This document shows, one piece after another, positions 7,706 through 16,830 of a DNA stretch of 64,000 bases. Position 1 is the stretch's first letter. Every line of letters begins with the position of its first letter. Where the stretch lies: the NCBI RefSeq assembly GCF_023283825.1, contig NZ_JAKILD010000019.1:47177-111176 (forward strand). The letters run 5' to 3'. This stretch comes from Shewanella olleyana. Lineage in GTDB: Bacteria > Pseudomonadota > Gammaproteobacteria > Enterobacterales > Shewanellaceae. The notes below the pieces were generated by a model that did no database searches, was not told where the DNA came from, and saw only the letters and a program-made list of their open reading frames with translations. Made by a program: the position numbers and the translations under genes.

Positions 7706-7921
7706 ATGAGTAAAGCGATGACTTATTCCACTAGCGTTAACAAGAATGCGAGCAATAGCAATCACTTAAACAATCACATAAGTAAGCAATTAAAACTGAC
7801 AGGTTCAGTAAGCGAGAGAATCAAGCAAAAACTGATGACGAATGAAGATACCCAAAAAGCGATTGACGATGTAATTGCTAAGAGCCAATTACTGTTTTGC
7901 CAAACGATGAATACAAAATAA
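7706..7921 (+). CDS. Small hypothetical protein in the SoxR-controlled unit (71 aa)
   Basis: I do not recognise this protein. The first third is rich in Asn and Ser; the remainder is a charged helix (SERIKQKLMTNEDTQKAIDD) with a single Cys near the C-terminus. No signal peptide or membrane segment is visible, so it should be cytosolic. The ATG at 7706 is chosen because a very strong AGGAGG lies at 7695-7700; a TTG at 7691 would overlap that site. It is the first gene after the SoxR box, and the glyoxalase-fold gene follows by 10 bases, so the two are probably co-expressed under redox stress. Confidence 0.75.
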   Translation: MSKAMTYSTSVNKNASNSNHLNNHISKQLKLTGSVSERIKQKLMTNEDTQKAIDDVIAKSQLLFCQTMNTK

Positions 7922-7931
7922 GGACAATATT

Positions 7932-8348
7932 ATGCGCTTAGAACACTTAAATTTAGTCGTAAACGATCTAGACACTACGTTAGCGTTTTACCAAGCCGCA
8001 TTCCCGCATTGGAAAGTAAGAGGTGGAGGCGAAGGTGAGTGGCATGGGGTACTGCGTAAATGGATCCATTTCGGTGATGAATATAATTACCTATCCTTTA
8101 ATGATAATGGAAAAGGCAAAATACGTCCGATTGAAGGATACGATTTGGGCTTGGCTCATTTTGCATATGTGGTCACCAATTTAGAAAGCCTAATTGAAAG
8201 GTTAACGTCGGCAGGTTTTGAAATTGATATCCTTGGCGGTAAAGATGCTAATTACAATAGTGTTTATTACATCGACCCAAATGGTTACGAAGTAGAGTTT
8301 GTCGAATACTTAACTGATATTCCCAGTGACCGAAATCACTATGCTTAA
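7932..8348 (+). CDS. VOC-superfamily (glyoxalase/dioxygenase fold) protein
   Basis: This 138-residue protein has paired beta-alpha-beta-beta-beta units. The first begins MRLEHLNLVVNDLDTTLAFYQ with a candidate metal-ligand His5; the second contains LAHFAYVV and ends YYIDPNGYEVEFVEY with a candidate Glu ligand. Such proteins are lactoylglutathione lyases, ring-cleaving dioxygenases or thiol transferases for toxic electrophiles. The substrate cannot be read from sequence. It lies 10 bases after the small gene in the SoxR-box operon, which suggests detoxification of redox-cycling drugs or reactive aldehydes. Confidence 0.85.
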   Translation: MRLEHLNLVVNDLDTTLAFYQAAFPHWKVRGGGEGEWHGVLRKWIHFGDEYNYLSFNDNGKGKIRPIEGYDLGLAHFAYVVTNLESLIERLTSAGFEIDILGGKDANYNSVYYIDPNGYEVEFVEYLTDIPSDRNHYA

Positions 8349-8480
8349 CCTATTTAACTTTTCTTTCAAGCTAGTACATTCAAGTTAGTTCATTCAAGAT
8401 TGAAGTAGAAGCCAAAGCATGTAAATAAAAATAAGGCATGAAAATAACGCTGATGAAACAAAGGGAATTAAGGAGAGGAA

Positions 8481-8903
8481 ATGCGATTAAATCAAGTGAC
8501 ATTGACGGTGAGTGACATGACTAAGGCTTGCGATTTTTACCTTAGCTTAGGCTTCACTCAAATTGTGAGTACCGTAAATAGCGGCAATCATTATGCGCGA
8601 TTTGCATGCCCTGAAGGAGAGGCTAGCTTCTCGCTATCATTAAACCAATCAAGCGCTAATTTTGATGACATTGTAGAAAATATTAATACCAGCGTCATTT
8701 ATTTTGAGCATCGAGCGTTAGATGAGTGGGTAAATAAGCTAGTCGGCAAAGGGATAAAGTTTAGCCAACTTCCGGTGGATGAGTCCTATCTATGGCGAGA
8801 AGCGATTCTATTTGATCCGTCTGGAAACAAAATTAAATTGTATTGGGCGGGCGAAAATCGACTAAACCCGCCGTGGCGAGTCGATATTAAAGCGGCTCTT
8901 TAA
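8481..8903 (+). CDS. Second VOC-superfamily protein
   Basis: This 140-residue glyoxalase-fold protein starts MRLNQVTLTVSDMTKACDFY and ends with FDPSGNKIKLYWAGENR, the typical start and finish of single-domain VOC proteins. Its first unit lacks the His seen at residue 5 of the neighbouring VOC protein and has Thr or Gln there, so metal binding may differ. The ribosome-binding site AAGGAGAGGAA is strong. A gap of 132 bases separates it from the upstream VOC gene without a clear terminator, so it may belong to the same SoxR-driven transcript or have its own promoter. Confidence 0.82.
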   Translation: MRLNQVTLTVSDMTKACDFYLSLGFTQIVSTVNSGNHYARFACPEGEASFSLSLNQSSANFDDIVENINTSVIYFEHRALDEWVNKLVGKGIKFSQLPVDESYLWREAILFDPSGNKIKLYWAGENRLNPPWRVDIKAAL

Positions 8904-8949
8904 CTGATTGGTGATTTACTTAAGTCGTTACCTTTGAGCTTTACCCATT

Positions 8950-8985
8950 AAAAAGCCCACTGAATTTATCATCACAGTGGGCTGG
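8950..8985 (-). terminator. Terminator of rhlE
   Basis: Read leftward, AGCCCACTG/CAGTGGGCT with a 12-base loop is followed by TTTTAATG. It also provides a barrier between the convergent VOC and helicase genes. Confidence 0.8.
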
Positions 8986-9041
8986 TATATTTCGAAATAA
9001 TAAAGTTTTAATCAATAACGATTAAATAAACCTCAATGAAA

Positions 9042-10475
9042 TCATTGCTTCCAAGGGTTTACGCTGCCGCTGCCATTAGGTACTGCTTCAGGTTTAGCAT
9101 CAGTTGAACGCTGTGGTCGCTGTCCTTCAGAAGCGCTATTTTTATCTTTGGCAGGGTAAGCTGAGCGCGAGTTACCACTTGCTTCTTCTTGATTAAATTT
9201 ACGTGCTTTATTTTTGTTGTAGTGGTTATTCTTGGGTTTATCTGACTTACCTCGTGACATCTTAGGCTGGTCTTGGTCAGTTTTAGGTTTCGGCGTTTTA
9301 GGGTTTTTAGGCACAAAGTCTAAAATCGAAATCGGCACTTCTTTTCTTGGGCTAAAGCCTTCTATTTCTTTACGCTCAATAATATGACCTAAACGGCGCT
9401 CGATAGCGCAAAGGTTTTTAAAGTCATCTTTAGACACTAATGAAACTGCAGTACCTTGCGCGCCAGCGCGACCTGTACGACCAATACGGTGTACATAATC
9501 ATCGGCTGGGAAAGGCAGATCGTAGTTGATAACTAACGGTAAATCATCAATATCGATACCACGAGCAGCGACTCCAGTGGCAATTAAGTAGGTAATTTTG
9601 CCAGCTTTAAAGTCGGCCAAAATTTGCTCGCGTATCGGCTGACTTCGACCACTGTGAAATGACTCTGCAATAATGCCGCGTTTTTCTAACTGAGTGACAA
9701 GCTTAGCTGCACCATGCTTTGTTTCAATGAATATTAACGCTTGCTTCCAATCGTTTTCTTGTATCAAGTGACTCAGTAATGCAGATTTTTTATCTTTATC
9801 TGCAGTGACTAGCCATTGATCAATTTTGGGCGCAGCGTCGGCATCAGCGATAACTGAGATTTGTACCGGTTTTTGCATCGCTGTTTTAGCTAATGCACGT
9901 ACTTGATTTGAAAGCGTCGCAGAAAATAGCATGTTCTGACGTTCATCAGGCAATAGCTCGATAATACGGTTAATGTCTTCGATAAAGCCCATATCAAGCA
10001 TACGGTCAGCTTCATCAAGGACTAACACTTCAAGCTCATCAAAATGAACAGCCCGTTGAGTGTATAAATCTAATAAACGCCCCGGTGTTGCAACAAGGAT
10101 ATCAATGCCTTCAATAAGGCGCTGTTTTTGCTGTTTACTGTCTACGCCGCCGTACATGACCATCGAGTTAATTGATAAGTTTTTGCTGTACTGCTGAATG
10201 TTTTGCTCAACTTGAACAACCAGTTCACGAGTTGGAGCAAGCACTAATGCTTTAACGCGTTTACCGCGCACTTTACGAGGCTCTTTAAAACGCTCAAGAA
10301 TCGGCAGTACAAAGCTAGCTGTTTTACCTGTACCAGTTTGCGCCGCCGCAATGATATTTTTACCCGATAAAGCCACTGGGATCGCTTGGGTTTGAATTGG
10401 TGTAGGTTGGCTATAACCTAAAGAATTCAGGGCGTTAATAATAGGATCGCTTAATCCTAGCTTAGCAAATGGCAT
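9042..10475 (-). CDS. rhlE: DEAD-box ATP-dependent RNA helicase RhlE
   Basis: This 477-residue protein unwinds RNA duplexes during ribosome assembly and RNA decay in the cytoplasm. The Q-motif is near residues 3-28, AQTGTGKT (Walker A) at 45-52, PTREL at 81-85, DEAD at 154-157, SAT at 185-187 and HRIGRTGR at 329-336. The order is complete, followed by a basic, low-complexity tail (residues about 390-477) rich in Lys, Pro and Asn that probably binds RNA. Length and the short N-terminus favour RhlE over other DEAD-box paralogues. It stands alone with its own terminator. Confidence 0.9.
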   Translation of the reverse strand: MPFAKLGLSDPIINALNSLGYSQPTPIQTQAIPVALSGKNIIAAAQTGTGKTASFVLPILERFKEPRKVRGKRVKALVLAPTRELVVQVEQNIQQYSKNLSINSMVMYGGVDSKQQKQRLIEGIDILVATPGRLLDLYTQRAVHFDELEVLVLDEADRMLDMGFIEDINRIIELLPDERQNMLFSATLSNQVRALAKTAMQKPVQISVIADADAAPKIDQWLVTADKDKKSALLSHLIQENDWKQALIFIETKHGAAKLVTQLEKRGIIAESFHSGRSQPIREQILADFKAGKITYLIATGVAARGIDIDDLPLVINYDLPFPADDYVHRIGRTGRAGAQGTAVSLVSKDDFKNLCAIERRLGHIIERKEIEGFSPRKEVPISILDFVPKNPKTPKPKTDQDQPKMSRGKSDKPKNNHYNKNKARKFNQEEASGNSRSAYPAKDKNSASEGQRPQRSTDAKPEAVPNGSGSVNPWKQ

Positions 10476-10665
10476 GTGTTATCTCGGGTAAAGTGTCAAC
10501 AGTGACTGCTAGCTTAGTGATAGCAGCTTAAAGAGTAGAGGCTAAGTATATCAGACAGCGAGTTTAGAGTGCAGCTTAAGGATTAAAATTTAAGATGTGA
10601 GGGCGTTTGCTTGCTGGCAACTGACATTTGTTTAAATTACTGCACAGGTATTTAGCAATAATTGA

Positions 10666-10693
10666 AAAGAAAAGGGAGCGAATGCTCCCTTTA
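10666..10693 (-). terminator. Terminator of the ilvIH operon
   Basis: Read leftward, AAAGGGAGC/GCTCCCTTT with a four-base loop continues into TTCTTTTC. It lies 24 bases after the ilvH stop codon. Confidence 0.85.
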
Positions 10694-10716
10694 GGTTGTT
10701 CAAACAGTATTTTAAA

Positions 10717-11211
10717 TTAGGCTTTCATGGCTTTATCGCCGCGAGCAAGGCCAACAACACCAGAACGTGATACTTCAATCACCTTAGTCACTTCAGCGAG
10801 TGCACTAATAAAGGCATCAATTTTGTCACTGGTTCCTGCCATTTGAATGGTGTACAAACTAGATGTCACATCAACGATTTGGCCACGGAAAATATCCGCA
10901 GTGCGTTTCACTTCTTCACGCATATCGCCTTGTGCTTTAACCTTTACTAAGGCTAACTCTCGTTCAATATGCGCATTTTCAGTAATGTTAGATACCTTGA
11001 GAATATCGATTAGTTTATGCAATTGTTTTTCGATTTGCTCATGTACATTGGCTTCAGCATTCACGGTAATGTTAAGGCGCGACAGTGTGGTGTCTTCTGT
11101 TGGCGCGACCGTTAAACTTTCAATGTTGTAACCACGCTGAGAGAATAAACCGACAACACGGGATAATGCGCCCGGTTGGTTTTCAAGTAATACAGAAATA
11201 ATACGACGCAT
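10717..11211 (-). CDS. ilvH: Acetolactate synthase regulatory subunit IlvH
   Basis: This 164-residue ACT-domain protein binds valine and controls acetolactate synthase in branched-chain amino acid synthesis. It begins [19 protein letters not shown], nearly identical to E. coli IlvH, and contains YNIESLTVAPTED and FRGQIVDVTSSLYTIQMAGT. I choose the ATG at 11211, which overlaps the stop of the large-subunit gene as TAATG, rather than a longer frame; this matches IlvH length and implies translational coupling. It is the second gene of an ilvIH operon. Confidence 0.95.
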   Translation of the reverse strand: MRRIISVLLENQPGALSRVVGLFSQRGYNIESLTVAPTEDTTLSRLNITVNAEANVHEQIEKQLHKLIDILKVSNITENAHIERELALVKVKAQGDMREEVKRTADIFRGQIVDVTSSLYTIQMAGTSDKIDAFISALAEVTKVIEVSRSGVVGLARGDKAMKA

Positions 11212-12929
11212 TAGCTTCTCTCCGTTTTGCTTAACCACATATCTTTCATTGACTCGCCACGGATCAGCATAGGGTAAACATGCTCAGTCTCATCAACGCT
11301 AATATCAACAAATACAAGTTTGTCTTTCATTGCTAATGCTTCTGCAAGCTTAGATTCAAGTTCGTTCGGATCGCTAATAGTCATGCCAACATGGCCATAA
11401 GCTTCAGCAATTTTGGCAAAATTAGGCACTGAGTCCATATAAGAGTGTGAGTGACGACCTGAATAAATCATATCTTGCCACTGCTTTACCATGCCTAAGA
11501 AACGGTTATTCAAATTGATGATTTTTACTGGGGTGTCATATTGAAGTGCTGTTGAAAGCTCTTGAATATTCATTTGAATTGAACCATCACCAGTAACACA
11601 CACAACAGTTTCATCTGGCATTGCCATTTTAACGCCCATGGCGGCTGGTAAACCAAAGCCCATGGTGCCGAGACCACCAGAGTTAATCCAGCGACGAGGT
11701 TTATCAAATGGGTAGTATAAAGCGGCAAACATTTGGTGCTGACCAACGTCGGATGTAACGTAAGCATCACCATCAGTAAGCTTGTGCAGCATTTCAATTA
11801 CTTGCTGAGGCTTAATACGATCGGTTGTTTTGTCGTAAGCTAAACTGTCACGCTCACGCCATTTGTTGATATCTGCCCACCATGACTCAAGCGCTTCAGC
11901 GTCATTGGTTTTTTGGGTGTCATCTAACAGTTTTAGCATGCTGTCTAATATGTTTTCCGCAGAGCCAACGATAGGAATATCAACTCGTACGGTTTTTGAA
12001 ATTGATGCGGGATCAATATCAATGTGCAAAATGGTGGCATTAGGACAGTATTTTTCGACATTATTCGTTGTCCGGTCATCAAAACGTACACCGATACCAA
12101 AAATAAGGTCGCTTTCGTGCATTGCCATATTGGCTTCGTAGCGGCCGTGCATACCTAACATACCAAGAAATTGAGGGTGGCTTCCTGGGAATGCACCTAA
12201 GCCCATTAGGGTATTGATCACTGGAATGTTTAAACGTTCTGCTAATTGTAAAACCTGTTGATCACATTCTGAGATAATCGCGCCGCCACCAACGTAAAGT
12301 ACCGGTTTTTTAGCGGCTAATAACGCGTGTAAACCACGACGTATTTGACCTTTGTGGCCAGACGTTGTTGGATTGTACGAACGCATATTGACTGATTCTG
12401 GGTATACATAGTCATGCAGTAACTCAGGATTCAAACAATCTTTTGGTAAGTCGACAACCACTGGACCTGGCCTGCCTGTTGAGGCAATAAAAAACGCTTT
12501 TTTGATGATTTCAGGAATATCTTGAGGATCTTTGACTAAAAAGCTGTGTTTAACGATTGGGCGAGAAATACCAATCATGTCACATTCTTGAAAGGCATCA
12601 TTACCGATAAGGTTACTCGGAACTTGTCCTGAAAGCACAACCATTGGGATTGAGTCCATGTACGCAGTCGCAATACCTGTAATAGCATTGGTAGCACCTG
12701 GACCTGAGGTCACTAACACGACACCAACATCACCCGTAGCGCGGGCATAACCGTCAGCCATATGGACTGCAGCTTGTTCATGTCTTACAAGGATATGTTC
12801 TACACCTGCAATTTTATGAAGTGCATCGTAGATATCAAGAACTGAGCCACCAGGGTAGCCGAATATGTGTTTTACGCCTTCATCGATTAACGAGCGCACG
12901 ATCATGCTTGCGCCGGATAATTTTTCCAT
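11211..12929 (-). CDS. ilvI: Acetolactate synthase catalytic subunit
   Basis: This 572-residue thiamine-diphosphate enzyme condenses two pyruvates, or pyruvate and 2-oxobutyrate, the first common step of valine, leucine and isoleucine synthesis. The catalytic Glu is at about residue 51 in [15 protein letters not shown] central FAD-binding domain follows, and the ThDP/Mg signature GDGSIQMN is near residue 430. Length fits IlvI/IlvB. Pairing with an IlvH-type subunit through a one-base overlap supports ilvI. The ribosome-binding site GAGGATTTAGCA is good. The long upstream gap suggests its own regulated promoter, but no leader peptide or attenuator was recognised. Confidence 0.95.
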   Translation of the reverse strand: MEKLSGASMIVRSLIDEGVKHIFGYPGGSVLDIYDALHKIAGVEHILVRHEQAAVHMADGYARATGDVGVVLVTSGPGATNAITGIATAYMDSIPMVVLSGQVPSNLIGNDAFQECDMIGISRPIVKHSFLVKDPQDIPEIIKKAFFIASTGRPGPVVVDLPKDCLNPELLHDYVYPESVNMRSYNPTTSGHKGQIRRGLHALLAAKKPVLYVGGGAIISECDQQVLQLAERLNIPVINTLMGLGAFPGSHPQFLGMLGMHGRYEANMAMHESDLIFGIGVRFDDRTTNNVEKYCPNATILHIDIDPASISKTVRVDIPIVGSAENILDSMLKLLDDTQKTNDAEALESWWADINKWRERDSLAYDKTTDRIKPQQVIEMLHKLTDGDAYVTSDVGQHQMFAALYYPFDKPRRWINSGGLGTMGFGLPAAMGVKMAMPDETVVCVTGDGSIQMNIQELSTALQYDTPVKIINLNNRFLGMVKQWQDMIYSGRHSHSYMDSVPNFAKIAEAYGHVGMTISDPNELESKLAEALAMKDKLVFVDISVDETEHVYPMLIRGESMKDMWLSKTERS

Positions 12930-13516
12930 TGCTAAATCCTCTTAAGTTACCGTTGTGGGTAAACAGTATCTTGTTACAACGACGGTAATCGTTTTAAAAG
13001 TAAGCCCGAATGGTAGTTCGAACTCGTTTATCTTTGCAGTCGATAACCGCCTTAGATAATTGTCCTGTTATATGAGTTGTTTACACAACACTAAGTGAAA
13101 CAAGATGATTTCATCATAATTTATTTTGAACTTGATACAAGAGGGATTTGGAAATTTATTCAGAAACTTGAGTGTATTTCATGAATATTTAAAATAATTA
13201 ATTATTGAGTCATCAATAACCATTAAATACATCATAAACTGCACAATATTGAATAAAGGATTTAAATTTCTATTTGTGCATAAAATTGCAGGTACATTCT
13301 TTTGATGTTCGTTTTGATAGGAGTATGGACGCTAGATAACTAAAGAAATGTCAACTCTGAAATTAGCTATAACTTATGGCTAATAGTTTTTGCATTATAA
13401 TTCTGTTAAGTTTTCATAATAATTAGAGTTAGTGCTTATGTTTTCTTGTTTTAAGTCAAGCAGGTAAATAGATAAGTCGTCGATGTTCAATCGACTAAAT
13501 GACCAAGGAACTATTG
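12930..13516. other. Divergent control region between ilvI and a diguanylate cyclase gene
   Basis: This AT-rich 587-base gap must hold promoters for both flanking genes. I see an inverted repeat GTTGT/ACAAC near 13077-13090 on the ilvI side and TATAAT near 13396-13401 on the cyclase side, but no convincing -35 partner, riboswitch or attenuator. No protein-coding frame is supported. Confidence 0.6.
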
Positions 13517-14563
13517 ATGACCACACAGATAAACAGCGAACAAGTTATTCGCAGACTTTATCAAATCACCTGCGATCATAACAAAGGATTTGAGCATCAG
13601 GTCAATGAACTTATCCAGATGGGGCTAGAGCGATTTGGCTTAGATATTGGTATTTTCTCTAAAATAGAAGGCAGTAACTATTTCGTTCAGGACTGCATTA
13701 CACCAAAAGATGTCCCAATGATGCCTGGTGATAGATTTGATTACGACGCCACATACTGCAGTATCACTTGTAGTGCTATGGCACCGGTTGCAATTGAACA
13801 TGTTGGAAGTGATAAAAGGTTTGCGGTTCATCCAGCTTACAAAGCCTTTGGCTTAGAGTCTTATATTGGGGTTCCAATTCGATTAAATGATGAGCTATAT
13901 GGCACTTTAAATTTTTCTAGTCCCACTCCTTTCTTCAGAAAGTTTCTTGATATTGATATTGACGCATTGCAGCTGATGGCTTCTTGGATAGAAGTAGAAT
14001 TGATCCGTCGTGAGCAAGAAGCTGAGCTCAGAAAGTTAAATAACAAGCTCAAGTATCAAGCGAATTATGACAGCCTTACCAATATTCCCAATCGTAGAGG
14101 CATGCATAGAAAGCTTATAAAAGGAATGAATCACTTAAATCGCATGAGCGGGGAATGTACTCTTGCCATTTTAGATATCGACTATTTTAAGAAGTTAAAT
14201 GATGTTTATGGTCATCAAAAAGGTGATGAAGCCTTAGTCGAGATCGCAAATAAAATTAACGACTCATTACGCGACTATGAATTTGTCGCGAGGTTAGGTG
14301 GTGAAGAGTTTATGATTTGGTTACCTGATACAAATAGCAAGGGTAGCTCAATAGTATTCAAACGGGTCATGAAATCAATCTCTGAAATCAAGGTAACTTC
14401 AGAGCCAATTACAGTATCTATAGGCTCATCTCATTATAAGTTTAGTGATAATAAACAAGTCAATTTAACAGAGTTAATCGATGACATGATGGGAAAAGCG
14501 GATAAGGCGCTTTATGAAGCAAAACAGCAGGGTAGAAACCAATTTAAGCATGCTGAACAATAA
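13517..14563 (+). CDS. GAF-GGDEF diguanylate cyclase
   Basis: This 348-residue cytosolic protein probably makes cyclic di-GMP. A GAF sensor domain covers residues about 20-165 and is followed by a linker coiled coil (about 160-182). The cyclase domain has YDSLTNIPNRRG, the catalytic GGEEF at 261-265 and YEAKQQGRNQF near the end, so it should be active. The expected inhibitory RxxD site is RDYE, i.e. Glu replaces Asp, so product inhibition may be weak. The ATG at 13517 follows AAGGAA. It converges on another cyclase gene with only 27 bases between the stops. Confidence 0.9.
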   Translation: MTTQINSEQVIRRLYQITCDHNKGFEHQVNELIQMGLERFGLDIGIFSKIEGSNYFVQDCITPKDVPMMPGDRFDYDATYCSITCSAMAPVAIEHVGSDKRFAVHPAYKAFGLESYIGVPIRLNDELYGTLNFSSPTPFFRKFLDIDIDALQLMASWIEVELIRREQEAELRKLNNKLKYQANYDSLTNIPNRRGMHRKLIKGMNHLNRMSGECTLAILDIDYFKKLNDVYGHQKGDEALVEIANKINDSLRDYEFVARLGGEEFMIWLPDTNSKGSSIVFKRVMKSISEIKVTSEPITVSIGSSHYKFSDNKQVNLTELIDDMMGKADKALYEAKQQGRNQFKHAEQ

Positions 14564-14590
14564 ATTTAGCCCTAAAGCAATATAACCTAG

Positions 14591-16225
14591 TTAGTATTTT
14601 GAATATTGATTTTTGCCATTTTCTTTTGCTTGATACATGGCTGTATCGGCTTGTTTAGTAATGGCTTCTATCTGAAATTTAATTTTTTTATCCATTGGCA
14701 ACTTTGAGTGAATGGAGTGAGAAATACCGATGCTGGCGCTGACATTTAAGGTTTGCTGTTTATATTCGTAGGGGTGGCTAATGGCAACACATAGGTTTTC
14801 AGCTACTTTTTCGATACTTGAAGTATCAGCGATATCATTAAGTATCACTGCAAATTCATCCCCACCTAAACGGCAAACAATATCTGAGTTTCGAACTACG
14901 TTTTTCATTCTTTGAGCAACTTCGATAAGAATGAAATCGCCAGCATCGTGACCCACATCATCATTAACTGCCTTAAATCCGTCTAAATCAATATAAAGTA
15001 AACCGAAAAAACGTGGTGGATTAGCACCTACGTTACCGTTATCCTTTACTTGTTTGAGATTGCTCTCTTGCTCTAAAAATAATTTATAGAGTTTGTCGTC
15101 AAAGAATGCCCGGTTAGCAAGCTTCGTCAGTGCGTCATAGTGTGCTTTATGGAATAGCTTTCGTTCACTTTCTTTATGGGCCAATATATCGCTAAGTAAT
15201 CGTTTATTTTTGAACGTTAAAAACATCACTAATAACGCAATACCGATCGCTATTTGGATAGAAACCCTAATAGTTTGTTCTGCATTACTGATTTGTGTCG
15301 ATAGGGCAAGGTTACTTTCATGGATCCTAAGTTGCTGTTTAGTCACCAAGGTTTCAAGTTCATGGGTAAGTTTTTTAAGCGTTGGAGTAATATTTTGTTT
15401 CATGAGTTGGCGGTCTGCGCGCCAATGATTACCTGCATGGATATTAATCGCTTTGACGAGCGCTTCTTGATAAGTGTTCATATCAAATTCAAACTCATCG
15501 AGTAAATCTTCTTGATCGGCATCCATTTCTTTGCGGTATTTCTCAAGGGACTCGTAAGATTGGTTTACACCTGTTTTAAATAAAGAGATTTCATCAATCG
15601 TACTGTCTTGTCTAAATGCAAGATAGTTCCTTACCTCACTGACTAACATGATCCAGTTAAATCTTAAATCTTCTATCAGAGGTAAAATGTTTGACTGCTT
15701 ATTAGCGGATGTAGCAAGCAGTAGATCATTAACTATTTGGTTTACATTTATAGCAATGGGCTCAAGTTGCGCGGAAGCGATTCCAATGGCTGGCATATTT
15801 TTGTTGTTATTTTGCGCCAAATCTAACATTGCAAGGTTATGGGCAATAATTTGATCAACTAACACTCGAATTCGAGCTAATTGTTCAGAGTCATCCAACT
15901 CAGGGTTCATATTGGTAAGGTTAACCAGCTCAGTTAGCGTGCTATTGATATCCTCTACTTTTTGCCGATACAAAATCATATTGTAGTCATCTTTCTCGAT
16001 GAGGTAGTTACCTAATACGCTTAAGCTATGATAAAAATGCGAGGTTAACTGCATCGCACGGAGCATTTTAGGTTGGTATTGCGAGGTAACTTTTGTGAGT
16101 TTTTCTTGAGTGGAGGAAAAGCTAACAAGTGATACCAGAGTGATAGAAAGCAATACAAGCACTAACACGATGGTCGCGGCAATGGCTTTTTGTTTAAGAT
16201 TCAAACGGTGACGTATTTTCATCAT
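14591..16225 (-). CDS. Membrane-bound GGDEF diguanylate cyclase, last gene of a haem/copper operon
   Basis: The 544-residue product has a first membrane helix at about residues 14-36, a helical periplasmic sensor of nearly 280 residues resembling chemoreceptor four-helix bundles, a second membrane helix at about 320-338, and a cytoplasmic GGDEF domain. Catalytic GGDEF is at 454-458 and a complete inhibitory site RNSD at 445-448, so it should synthesise cyclic di-GMP with feedback control. Its ATG overlaps the stop of the upstream P460-like gene (ATGA), which implies translational coupling with a periplasmic redox operon. The ligand or redox signal for the sensor is unknown. Confidence 0.92.
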   Translation of the reverse strand: MMKIRHRLNLKQKAIAATIVLVLVLLSITLVSLVSFSSTQEKLTKVTSQYQPKMLRAMQLTSHFYHSLSVLGNYLIEKDDYNMILYRQKVEDINSTLTELVNLTNMNPELDDSEQLARIRVLVDQIIAHNLAMLDLAQNNNKNMPAIGIASAQLEPIAINVNQIVNDLLLATSANKQSNILPLIEDLRFNWIMLVSEVRNYLAFRQDSTIDEISLFKTGVNQSYESLEKYRKEMDADQEDLLDEFEFDMNTYQEALVKAINIHAGNHWRADRQLMKQNITPTLKKLTHELETLVTKQQLRIHESNLALSTQISNAEQTIRVSIQIAIGIALLVMFLTFKNKRLLSDILAHKESERKLFHKAHYDALTKLANRAFFDDKLYKLFLEQESNLKQVKDNGNVGANPPRFFGLLYIDLDGFKAVNDDVGHDAGDFILIEVAQRMKNVVRNSDIVCRLGGDEFAVILNDIADTSSIEKVAENLCVAISHPYEYKQQTLNVSASIGISHSIHSKLPMDKKIKFQIEAITKQADTAMYQAKENGKNQYSKY

Positions 16226-16824
16226 TGATGACTTGTACCACTATAAAAGTTAGAAAATATAAAATCTCTTTCACTGACATTTTCATGGCAACTGGCACAT
16301 TTTTGCTGCACTAATTTATCTGAACCTTTACCTTTAATAATTTGCTCACCGTTTTTAGAAAACTGCATATATTCCCAGTCGCCTCCTGCAGGATTAAATC
16401 CAATTTGACGTTTAATCATAACGGTAATGGATTCGGCGTCAGAAGGTTTGCCTTGTTTCATATGATAATTTTCTTTAATGAAAGTCGTGCCGGTGGGATA
16501 CATTTTGTAAATCGGCTGGTTGTCTTCGTCTTCTGGATCGTCAAACCATGCACTGTACTGAAGAAAGTTATGTCGATAGACCTGTTCACCTTTATTGGTA
16601 TAAATAACGACAAATTGTTCCCAGTGAAGGCCTGAATGCTCAAACCCTGTTAATCGGCGCCAATTAGACTGATAGTTTTCAGATTGAGGAACCAATGTAT
16701 GATCAAAACCAAAAATATTGATTTGATAAGGGGAACCACTATTGCTGGTTTTCGCTTGTATAAATAACACAGGGAAAATGATCAATACCCCAATCGATAA
16801 AAGTGCAACTTTACATTTTTTCAT
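16222..16824 (-). CDS. Cytochrome P460-like c-type haem protein
   Basis: The 200-residue protein has a signal peptide (about 1-24) and should be periplasmic. The segment from YPTGTTFIKENY through GGDWEYMQFSKNG to a single haem-binding CASCH at 176-180 and RDFIFSNFY matches the cytochrome P460 domain. Family members oxidise hydroxylamine or convert NO, using a haem cross-linked to Lys; I cannot tell whether that cross-link forms here, and many homologues are uncharacterised. It follows the cupredoxin gene by six bases and overlaps the cyclase gene by four, so expression is coupled. Enzyme, NO-binding sensor and electron carrier are all open. Confidence 0.8.
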   Translation of the reverse strand: MKKCKVALLSIGVLIIFPVLFIQAKTSNSGSPYQINIFGFDHTLVPQSENYQSNWRRLTGFEHSGLHWEQFVVIYTNKGEQVYRHNFLQYSAWFDDPEDEDNQPIYKMYPTGTTFIKENYHMKQGKPSDAESITVMIKRQIGFNPAGGDWEYMQFSKNGEQIIKGKGSDKLVQQKCASCHENVSERDFIFSNFYSGTSHQ

Positions 16825-16830
16825 AAGAGG

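Noticed and set aside
12930..13516. Attenuator or leader peptide for ilvI
   Set aside because: No run of Leu, Val or Ile codons in a short frame and no terminator/antiterminator pair was found.
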